Both the position numbers and the translations under genes were made by a program. This document shows, one piece after another, positions 1-4,929 of a DNA stretch of 5,141 nucleotides. This DNA is from Candidatus Zixiibacteriota bacterium (lineage in GTDB: Bacteria > Zixibacteria > MSB-5A5 > GN15 > FEB-12), in contig QNAF01000203.1 of the NCBI GenBank assembly GCA_003641405.1, positions 1 through 5,141 of the forward strand, written 5' to 3'. The first letter of the stretch is position 1. Each line of letters opens with the position of its first letter. The notes beneath the pieces are model-generated. The model saw nothing but the letters and a program-made list of their open reading frames with translations. It ran no database searches and was not told the DNA's origin.

Positions 1-11
1 AATGACAATAT

Positions 12-29
12 CTCACAGCAAACTGTGAG
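12..29. repeat. short perfect hairpin upstream of the PrsW-like gene
   Basis: CTCACAG (12-18) and CTGTGAG (23-29) form a perfect 7-bp inverted repeat with a 4-base CAAA loop. No T-run follows, so it is not a standard intrinsic terminator. It could be an operator, an mRNA 3'-end structure of a gene to the left of the window, or chance. It lies about 55 bases upstream of the candidate -35 box of the first gene. Confidence 0.45.
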
Positions 30-84
30 CGACCAATGATTGTTAGTGAATATGACACCTTTTACAACAAGCCCCGGATTTGAA

Positions 85-112
85 TTGACACGTTTTCACT
101 TATGCCTATCTT
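85..112 (+). promoter_or_regulatory. candidate sigma70-like promoter of the PrsW-like gene
   Basis: A perfect TTGACA (85-90) is followed after 16 bases by TATCTT (107-112), which matches the -10 consensus at 4 of 6 positions. Transcription would begin near 118-120, only a few bases before the ATG at 123 and after the ATG at 102. If real, it favours the downstream start and an almost leaderless mRNA, which fits the absence of any Shine-Dalgarno sequence here. The other gene units in this window also have TTGACA/TTGATT boxes, which supports this reading, but the -10 is weak. Confidence 0.4.
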
Positions 113-122
113 CGTCCCAGTA

Positions 123-1664
123 ATGTCGCGCCTATTGATCCACATACTGTTTCTCATGCTCCTGGCATGTTCTGTCTTTGCGCAGGATAACACCGAGCTT
201 CCGGTGGGAGCTGTTTCACAGCGAGAGGTTAAAGCGGAAACGTCGGTGGAGGCGTTTCGACCGGTTGGCGAGTTGCGCACCTGGACGTTTTTCTCCAAAC
301 GCGTCACTTTCGGCCAGTTGATTTCGGTAATCAAAGAGACCACGACTATCGATGGCCAACAGGCACTGATCATTGATCAGAATCTGCAAATTGACTACCG
401 CAAAATCAGTATTGAACGGACGACCGAACTTGAGGGGGAGCTACAGCTTACTCTTGCCGGTAGCTTTCTCGGATGCGATTACGCTCTCGGTACGAAGGAA
501 TCTACTGAGCGGCTGGTATTGAAACAGCAGGGCGATTCAACAAGTGGCTTCTTTACAAGGGGTGGCAAAGAGATCGATGTTGGGCTACCGGTAGCTTCAG
601 GAATATTTTCCTGGGACCCGAATTTCGCGGATCAGATAGAAATATGGCTGGCCATGCAGGACCTGAAGGTCGGCGACACGTTGATTGACTCACTCTTTTC
701 GCCACAGACCATGCTCAAGACCAGACTGGTCGGTGTGGTCAAATGGTTCATGTGGCAGGAAATATATAAGGGTTGGATCGACTCCGTGTATGTCATTCGA
801 CTGACTGAGCCGCGCGACTACCAGTTGTATTTCACGGCTGACAAGAGGCTCCTGAGGGTTGACCAGATCAACGAGGGGATCAGAATCTATCAGGATCTCG
901 TCCGCCCACCTGCCGTGGAGAGTCAGGAACAGCCTGTATCGCAAGTGGATAGAAGCAGACCGTTTGATTTTAGACTATTCGTGTTCAAACTGCCGCATTT
1001 CCTGGCGTATTTTATTGTGACGGCGCTTGCAATCCTATTTCTGGCCAAAGGTGGGCTCAAGTGGCTTGACTCCTATCTGGCGTTTGGTTTTGGGGCGGCG
1101 TTGTTTGTCCTGATTCCATATACTCAAATTCCCTTGCAGGAATATATAGTGATTGATTGGCTGATTCCGGCGGTTGGCAGGGGAGAGTCCATATACTCGT
1201 GGGCAACCATGCCTGCAATTGTGGCCGGACTGATCCAGGAAGGGCTGAAAGTGGGTGCGCTGTTTGCCCTGTTTGCATGGCGTAACCCCAAAGAGTACCG
1301 GTTTGCAATACTCGGTGCTTTCCTTGGTGGTGCTTTTGGATTTATGGAATCCTGCTATTCCCTGACTGCCGGGATGCAACCACTGTTTTCTCTGAGACTT
1401 CTGGAACGGTCATCACTGATACTGTTTCATGCTTCCGCTGCCGCGCTGGTAGGTCGCGCTATTCTTCAGAGAACTCAGAAGCTTGTGGTGATTATCCCTC
1501 TCGTTGTAGCCATGAACACTGCGTTGAGATATCTCCCGATATTTGTTCAGCAGGGTGCTGTTACTGTCGAACTCATGCACTTCGTTCTGGCTCTAATGTC
1601 AGTCTGCTTTATGGTTTTAGTCTTGTTTTCGTTCAGAATGACTTCTGCAAGTAGTCAGACCTGA
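123..1664 (+). CDS. secreted-domain/PrsW-like membrane protein (putative intramembrane protease family)
   Basis: Membrane protein of 513 residues if the ATG at 123 is used; an in-frame ATG at 102 would add 7 residues. Neither start has a Shine-Dalgarno sequence. I prefer 123 because it gives a compact signal peptide (Arg3, hydrophobic core, likely cleavage after the VFA ending at residue 20) and agrees with the candidate promoter. A lipoprotein reading with Cys16 in LLAC is less likely. Residues 21-285 are predicted to be extracytoplasmic and strand-rich, and I do not recognise the family. From about 290 there are seven hydrophobic segments (about 290-308, 318-337, 358-386, 394-414, 431-448, 454-474, 479-504). 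They carry QEGLK (E373, K376), FGFME (E409) and R429-x6-H436 followed by a small-residue face and G444, in the order known for PrsW (MEROPS M82) glutamic intramembrane proteases. The usual first Glu of EExxK is Gln372, and the late His of the HxxxN motif appears to be Val461 with Asn465 kept. Activity is therefore uncertain. The PrsW assignment is moderate; the membrane topology is firm. Confidence 0.7.
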   Translation: MSRLLIHILFLMLLACSVFAQDNTELPVGAVSQREVKAETSVEAFRPVGELRTWTFFSKRVTFGQLISVIKETTTIDGQQALIIDQNLQIDYRKISIERTTELEGELQLTLAGSFLGCDYALGTKESTERLVLKQQGDSTSGFFTRGGKEIDVGLPVASGIFSWDPNFADQIEIWLAMQDLKVGDTLIDSLFSPQTMLKTRLVGVVKWFMWQEIYKGWIDSVYVIRLTEPRDYQLYFTADKRLLRVDQINEGIRIYQDLVRPPAVESQEQPVSQVDRSRPFDFRLFVFKLPHFLAYFIVTALAILFLAKGGLKWLDSYLAFGFGAALFVLIPYTQIPLQEYIVIDWLIPAVGRGESIYSWATMPAIVAGLIQEGLKVGALFALFAWRNPKEYRFAILGAFLGGAFGFMESCYSLTAGMQPLFSLRLLERSSLILFHASAAALVGRAILQRTQKLVVIIPLVVAMNTALRYLPIFVQQGAVTVELMHFVLALMSVCFMVLVLFSFRMTSASSQT

Positions 1665-1691
1665 GACCACTCTACCCAACCAGCTTTGAAG

Positions 1692-1720
1692 TTGACATCA
1701 GTTGAGGGCAGGATTATGTT
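1692..1720 (+). promoter_or_regulatory. candidate promoter of the ROK kinase operon
   Basis: TTGACA (1692-1697) matches the -35 consensus perfectly. It is followed after exactly 17 bases by TATGTT (1715-1720), which matches 4 of 6 positions of the -10 consensus. It lies in the 140-base gap after the PrsW-like gene and would give a leader of roughly 75-80 bases before the kinase ATG. No terminator with a T-run is visible between the stop at 1664 and this site, so read-through from the first gene is also possible. Confidence 0.5.
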
Positions 1721-1732
1721 TGCCGCATTCGG

Positions 1733-1781
1733 GGTCGGGCTGAATGTGCGTCCAGCCCTTGAATTGCTGTGGTTTCCGACC
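1733..1781 (+). promoter_or_regulatory. possible folded leader of the ROK kinase mRNA
   Basis: Two stems can form and share bases. GGGCTG (1737-1742) pairs with CAGCCC (1753-1758). GGTCGG (1733-1738) pairs with CCGACC (1776-1781). Overlapping stems in a 5' leader can mean alternative folding, but 6-bp repeats at this distance can arise by chance. It matches no riboswitch class I recognise. Confidence 0.2.
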
Positions 1782-1804
1782 TTAAGTACTAGTTGAGAAA
1801 GAGG

Positions 1805-2773
1805 ATGTCCGATAGCGTCACATACGCCGGTATTGATATTGGCGGTACCAGTATTAAGTACGGACTCGTTGATTCCCAAGGGAAGATACTGTTTAAGAAA
1901 CAGCGTCCCACTGTGGTTGACAAGGGTGCCGAGCCGTTGATACATCTTGTTACGAACATAGCGGAAGGCCTGATGTACCATGCGGCGGAAGAAGATCATG
2001 ATGTCCGGTGGCTCGGTGTCGGCACTCCCGGAGCGGTTGACGCCAGGTCTGGCACGGTGATCGGATCAGCACCCAATATTGATGGCTGGCAGGGAATGGC
2101 CATAGGGAGCGTTCTCGGCGAGCGACTGAACATGCCGGTTCATGTCGATAATGACGTCAACGCCATGGCCCTGGCAGAATCCCGCTTTGGTGCCGGAGTT
2201 GGATATGATTCCATTGTCTGTGTTGCTGTGGGAACGGGCGTTGGTGGAGGAATTGTGCTTAACGGAAAACTCTGGCGTGGGGCTAATCATACAGCCGGAG
2301 AAATAGGACATATAGTCATTGATCCGAATGGACCAGAGTGTCGGTGTGGCAATCGAGGTTGCGTTGAAGCATTCTGTTCTTCGGCTGCCATTATAGCGAG
2401 AGTCAGGAAGAAACTTGGCGGCAAGCTGACTCCGGCGTTTGAAAACGTACTGAGGGGGAATGTCGCCAACTTGAACATTCGCAAGTTATTCGAGGCAGCT
2501 AAGAAGGGCGACAAGACAGCCATTGAGGTAATTGACGAGACTGCAGAATACCTGGCTTCCGGTCTGGCAAGTGTCGTGAACCTTTTTAACCCCGAGATCG
2601 TAATAATTGGTGGCGGTGTTGCCGACGCCGGAAGCAGTTTTGTGACCGCGGTTTCTGCGGGGATTCGCAGGCGCGCCAATAGTTCAGCGACCGAAAAGCT
2701 TCGCGTGGCCAGGGCGACCCTGGGGAACAGTGCCGGATTTGTCGGTGCCGGGATTCTCGGAGAAACAAGATGA
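1805..2773 (+). CDS. ROK-family sugar kinase, probable glucokinase
   Basis: Cytoplasmic ATP-dependent sugar kinase of 322 residues, the usual size for ROK glucokinases, which phosphorylate the 6-hydroxyl of glucose or an N-acetylhexosamine. The N-terminal phosphate loop is GIDIGGTSIK (9-18), followed by GVGTPGAVD (71-79). Asp117 in the DNDVNA motif is the expected catalytic base. GTGVGGG (143-149) is the second phosphate/adenosine motif. The ROK signature follows with GEIGH (165-169) and CRCGNRGC (179-186): His169, Cys179, Cys181 and Cys186 should bind the structural zinc, and Glu166, His169 and Glu188 line the sugar site. IIGGGVADAG (267-276) is the C-terminal adenosine motif. All key residues are intact. 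An in-frame TTG at 1793 would add four residues (MRKR), but it has no ribosome-binding site, whereas ATG 1805 has a purine-rich GAGAAAG stretch just upstream and gives the standard N-terminus. Glucose is the commonest substrate in the family, but motifs alone do not settle it. Confidence 0.93.
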   Translation: MSDSVTYAGIDIGGTSIKYGLVDSQGKILFKKQRPTVVDKGAEPLIHLVTNIAEGLMYHAAEEDHDVRWLGVGTPGAVDARSGTVIGSAPNIDGWQGMAIGSVLGERLNMPVHVDNDVNAMALAESRFGAGVGYDSIVCVAVGTGVGGGIVLNGKLWRGANHTAGEIGHIVIDPNGPECRCGNRGCVEAFCSSAAIIARVRKKLGGKLTPAFENVLRGNVANLNIRKLFEAAKKGDKTAIEVIDETAEYLASGLASVVNLFNPEIVIIGGGVADAGSSFVTAVSAGIRRRANSSATEKLRVARATLGNSAGFVGAGILGETR

Positions 2774-2784
2774 AGATCCTTTCT

Positions 2785-2790
2785 AAGGAG
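2785..2790 (+). promoter_or_regulatory. strong ribosome binding site of the small membrane protein
   Basis: AAGGAG ends 5 bases before the ATG at 2796 and lies just after the kinase stop codon. It is the best Shine-Dalgarno match in the window. It fixes this start and suggests translation from the same mRNA as the kinase. Confidence 0.75.
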
Positions 2791-2795
2791 CAGAT

Positions 2796-3170
2796 ATGAG
2801 TCAAACAGCAGATAGCAGACCCTGGATATTCAATTTCGTTAAGTGGTATGGTTACATGTTCGCGGTGACGTTTCTTCTTTATGGGTGCGTCTCAATCATT
2901 CTTGGATTTCTCGATCGTCAGACTGATGATATGAGTGAGTGGATCATATTCGTGCTCGTCGGTGCAATAGTGATCTCGGTTTGTGTCGCTTTTCGTGATC
3001 GCAGGCCCTGGGGCTGGTATGGCCTGGTTGGTGTTAATGCACTGATTGTCGTTTTTGCGCTTTTTGATCTGGGACAATCGCTAAACATATTGCTTATGGC
3101 TATGTCCCTAATCGCGCTGGTAGCACTGTTTATTCCCCAAACAAAGGGAATGATATTCAAAGGCCGGTAA
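2796..3170 (+). CDS. small four-helix membrane protein, function unknown
   Basis: A 124-residue hydrophobic protein with four predicted transmembrane helices (about 17-39, 48-66, 71-90 and 95-113), short polar loops and a basic C-terminal tail (KGMIFKGR type ending). There is an RDRRPWGWYG turn (67-76) between helices 2 and 3, where the positive charges should face the cytoplasm. That would place both ends of the protein inside. No signal peptide, catalytic motif or metal site is visible. It starts 22 bases after the ROK kinase stop, has a strong Shine-Dalgarno sequence and is followed by the tRNA promoter, so it is probably the last gene of the kinase operon. I do not recognise the family. 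A role linked to the kinase is only a guess from adjacency; no transporter signature is present, and four helices are few for a sugar permease. Confidence 0.85.
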   Translation: MSQTADSRPWIFNFVKWYGYMFAVTFLLYGCVSIILGFLDRQTDDMSEWIIFVLVGAIVISVCVAFRDRRPWGWYGLVGVNALIVVFALFDLGQSLNILLMAMSLIALVALFIPQTKGMIFKGR

Positions 3171-3177
3171 TTATCGG

Positions 3178-3205
3178 TTGACAGCCTAACGTTTCTGCAT
3201 AGATT
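3178..3205 (+). promoter_or_regulatory. candidate promoter of the tRNA-Phe gene
   Basis: A perfect TTGACA (3178-3183), 16 bases, then TAGATT (3200-3205), which matches the -10 consensus at 4 of 6 positions. Transcription would begin near 3212, about 18 bases before the mature 5' end. The box starts 8 bases after the stop of the upstream membrane protein, so the tRNA is probably its own unit. Confidence 0.6.
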
Positions 3206-3229
3206 TCCGAAAACTTGAGAATACGTGTT

Positions 3230-3302
3230 GGCGCCCTAGCTCAGTTGGTAGAGCAACGGATTGAAAATCCGTGTGTCCGCAGTTCAATTCTGCGGGGCGC
3301 CA
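3230..3302 (+). tRNA. tRNA-Phe (anticodon GAA)
   Basis: A complete 73-base cloverleaf. The acceptor stem pairs GGCGCCC (3230-3236) with GGGCGCC (3295-3301), with discriminator A at 3302. The D-stem is GCTC/GAGC with loop AGTTGGTA. The anticodon stem is ACGGA/TCCGT with loop TTGAAAA, placing the GAA anticodon at 3263-3265. The variable loop is GTGTC and the T-stem is CGCAG/CTGCG with loop TTCAATT. All stems pair without mismatch. The 3' CCA is not encoded, so it must be added by CCA-adding enzyme. No attachment-site duplication of its 3' end is seen in the window. Confidence 0.97.
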
Positions 3303-3357
3303 CTTTTAATTTCCTACTAGTACCCAGCGATTCTTTGGATGCTATTGCTGCCCATAA

Positions 3358-3407
3358 GGTTCCTCAACCGGCAGTTCACATGCCCACTTTCAGTGGACAC
3401 AGGAACC
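3358..3407. repeat. nested inverted repeat, first half of the structured element
   Basis: An outer 7-bp stem pairs GGTTCCT (3358-3364) with AGGAACC (3401-3407). Inside lies a 5-bp hairpin, CCACT (3384-3388) with AGTGG (3392-3396) around a TTC loop, extendable by two further pairs past one mismatch. CCGGCAG (3368-3374) inside it is also the reverse complement of CTGCCGG (3444-3450) in the second half, so the two halves could pair with each other instead. Confidence 0.55.
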
Positions 3408-3440
3408 GCCGGAACGAACACTTGTGGGACAACCTCTGGA

Positions 3441-3477
3441 CATCTGCCGGTCACGAGAAACTCGCCAGCGGCAGGTG
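3441..3477. repeat. long imperfect palindrome, second half of the structured element
   Basis: Arms CATCTGCCG (3441-3449) and CGGCAGGTG (3469-3477) pair over 9 positions with one G-T wobble. After a symmetric 4x4 internal loop, CGAG (3454-3457) pairs with CTCG (3461-3464) around an AAA loop. A competing stem, GGCAG (3470-3474) with CTGCC (3489-3493), follows. There is no T-run, so it is not a simple terminator. It resembles palindromic interspersed repeats seen between genes in some uncultured bacteria, but no second copy is in this window. Confidence 0.6.
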
Positions 3478-3518
3478 CGAAGACGGGTCTGCCCTTGACC
3501 ACATTTCACGGTTTCCGA

Positions 3519-3547
3519 TTGATTTCCGCGCTGTAACTGCCTATAAT
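3519..3547 (+). promoter_or_regulatory. strong sigma70-like promoter of the aminotransferase gene
   Basis: TTGATT (3519-3524, 4 of 6 to consensus), exactly 17 bases, then a perfect TATAAT (3542-3547). Transcription should begin around 3553-3556, giving a leader of about 87 bases. It is the best promoter match in the window and lies just downstream of the palindromic element. No recognised riboswitch or T-box is visible in the leader. Confidence 0.65.
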
Positions 3548-3624
3548 AGCTGAACGTTGATAGGCTTGTCATGGTTGTTCGGCAGTTCATCGGCTGGCCA
3601 TTGTCTATGTGCTGCTCTTGATTG

Positions 3625-3630
3625 AAAGGA
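3625..3630 (+). promoter_or_regulatory. ribosome binding site of the aminotransferase gene
   Basis: AAAGGA ends 10 bases before the ATG at 3641, a slightly long but workable spacing. It supports this start, as does the N-terminus, which resembles fold type I aminotransferases of this group. Confidence 0.6.
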
Positions 3631-3640
3631 TATAACAATA

Positions 3641-4846
3641 ATGTCAGTTATAGCAAAGAAAGTTCGCCCGGAAGAATGGGGTATTACCCAGCATGTCAGG
3701 ACTCTCGAAGCATCGATAATCAGAGAGATTCTGAAAATAACCTCCCAGCCTAATGTCATCTCGTTTGCGGGAGGACTTCCGGCTCCGGAGATGTTTCCGA
3801 TCACACTCCTCAAACGGATTGCCCCGGAAGTGCTTGAGAAATACCAGGATGTTGCGGTTCAGTACTCTCTGTCGCGAGGTATCGTGCCACTTCGAGAAAT
3901 ACTGGCTGAAATGGCCGAGAAGCAGGGTATCTCCGCGAAAGTCGAGAATATCTTTATTACCTCGGGTGCTCAACAGGCTATTGAGCTTATTGCACGGGCT
4001 TTCATCGAGCCGGGTGACTATATCCTGACAGAAAACCCCACCTATCTGGGTGCTTTACAAGCGTTCAATTTCTACCGCGCTCGGTATGCAACTGTTGAGA
4101 TGGACGACGACGGCATGATTGTAGACAAGGTCGAAGCGCAGATCAAGAAATACAACCCCAAATTGATTTACGCGATTTCGAACTTCCAGAATCCGACTGG
4201 TGTCACCATGACTCTCGAGCGTCGCCAGCGACTGGTGGAAATTGCTGCCGAATACAACATCCCTATTGTTGATGACGATCCGTACGGTGGTATTCGTTTC
4301 ATGGGTGAGCCGGTACCGGCGATGAAATCGTTTGGTGGCGACGGGGTCATGTCACTCGGTACATTCTCCAAACTGATTGCACCGGGATTCAGGATCGGGT
4401 GGATAAACGCGCCTGATGCAGCCGTTGCGTATTTCGAAAAGGTCAAGCAGAGTGCGGACCTGCATACCAGCACACTGACGCAGTATATTATCTTCGAATT
4501 CCTGAAACAAGGTCTGCTGGATGAGCACATTGAGAATATCAAAGAGAATTACCGTGCCAAGCGTGAGTTGATGATCAAGACGATGGAAGAGACTTTCCCT
4601 GAAGGAGTCACCTGGACCCATCCGGAAGGCGGGCTCTTTCTTTGGGTGAAACTGCCAGAGCACCTCTCTGCAAAAGAACTGTTGCCAAAAGCCGTCGCAC
4701 AGAAAGTCGCCTACGTGTATGGTGAGCCGTTCTACGCTAATGGCGGTGGTGCCAACACCATGAGACTGAATTTTTCGAATTGCACTCACGAAGGAATCGT
4801 GGAGGGTATCACGAGACTGTCAAAGATTCTCAAAGAAGCAATCTGA
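3641..4846 (+). CDS. PLP-dependent class I/II aminotransferase, LysN/2-aminoadipate aminotransferase-like
   Basis: A 401-residue cytoplasmic fold type I aminotransferase that should move an amino group between an amino acid and a 2-oxoacid through pyridoxal phosphate. Visible motifs: ISFAGGLPAPEMFP near 40-53, the substrate-covering N-terminal segment typical of LysN/Aro8/MocR-type enzymes; QYSLSRG (74-80); TSGAQQAIE (107-115), the cofactor phosphate loop; Tyr135; NPTG (184-187) with Asn184 contacting the PLP ring oxygen; DDDPYGG (211-217) with Asp212 pairing to the pyridine nitrogen and Tyr215; SK at 243-244 with Lys244 as the Schiff-base lysine; GFRIGW (249-254) with Arg251 for the phosphate; and Arg375, which should bind the substrate carboxylate. 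Every catalytic residue is present and the length is normal for the group. It lacks the N-terminal winged-helix domain of MocR regulators, so it is an enzyme only. It has its own promoter and terminator and lies directly upstream of dapF. It does not resemble classical DapL at its N-terminus. Candidate substrates are 2-aminoadipate, aromatic or branched-chain amino acids; motifs do not decide. Confidence 0.93.
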   Translation: MSVIAKKVRPEEWGITQHVRTLEASIIREILKITSQPNVISFAGGLPAPEMFPITLLKRIAPEVLEKYQDVAVQYSLSRGIVPLREILAEMAEKQGISAKVENIFITSGAQQAIELIARAFIEPGDYILTENPTYLGALQAFNFYRARYATVEMDDDGMIVDKVEAQIKKYNPKLIYAISNFQNPTGVTMTLERRQRLVEIAAEYNIPIVDDDPYGGIRFMGEPVPAMKSFGGDGVMSLGTFSKLIAPGFRIGWINAPDAAVAYFEKVKQSADLHTSTLTQYIIFEFLKQGLLDEHIENIKENYRAKRELMIKTMEETFPEGVTWTHPEGGLFLWVKLPEHLSAKELLPKAVAQKVAYVYGEPFYANGGGANTMRLNFSNCTHEGIVEGITRLSKILKEAI

Positions 4847-4868
4847 CGGCCCAGACCAGAACTGCATG

Positions 4869-4892
4869 AACCCGCCTTCGGGCGGGTTTTTT
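4869..4892 (+). terminator. intrinsic terminator after the aminotransferase gene
   Basis: AACCCGCC (4869-4876) pairs with GGCGGGTT (4881-4888) around the very stable TTCG tetraloop, followed directly by a run of T (4887-4892). This is a standard rho-independent terminator 22 bases after the aminotransferase stop. It separates that gene from dapF, which starts 37 bases further on. Confidence 0.93.
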
Positions 4893-4929
4893 ATTGCTCC
4901 TCAGCTTCCTCAATGCTTAATAGGTAGTC

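Larger units (their letters stand above)
3303..3518. other. non-coding stretch holding a structured repeat-like element
   Basis: There is no convincing protein gene between the tRNA and the aminotransferase. Open frames exist on both strands, but they lack ribosome-binding sites and resemble no family. The first bases after the tRNA contain only a weak T-rich stretch (3304-3313) that might end tRNA transcription. Positions 3358-3493 are dense in inverted repeats, listed separately. Confidence 0.6.

Noticed and set aside
1917..1922. TTGACA box inside the ROK kinase coding region
   Set aside because: No suitable -10 sequence at the right spacing and no gene start nearby; chance match.
2287..2679. 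130-codon open frame on the - strand inside the ROK kinase
   Set aside because: It is the antisense of a well-motifed kinase and has no recognisable domain or start signal; a shadow of the real gene.
3230..3302. tRNA-Phe 3' end as an integration site for a mobile element
   Set aside because: No direct repeat of the tRNA 3' end, integrase or cargo genes are found downstream in the window.
3215..3553. Open frame of 112 codons on the + strand
   Set aside because: It reads straight through the tRNA-Phe gene and the palindromic element, has no ribosome-binding site and resembles no protein family.
3317..3638. Two open frames on the - strand opposite the palindromic element
   Set aside because: Both are short, overlap each other in different frames, lack start signals and follow the inverted repeats. 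They are better explained as open frames in a non-coding repeat.
3554..3640. Riboswitch or T-box in the aminotransferase leader
   Set aside because: The leader is only about 87 bases, with no lysine riboswitch, T-box or terminator-like fold that I can recognise.
4352..4789. 145-codon open frame on the - strand inside the aminotransferase
   Set aside because: It lies fully opposite conserved catalytic regions including Lys244 and Arg375, with no family resemblance; antisense shadow.
4894..4921. Possible promoter for dapF (TTGCTC, 16 bases, CTTAAT)
   Set aside because: The -35 box matches only 3 of 6 positions, and the implied transcription start would fall almost on the ATG. Not strong enough to annotate.
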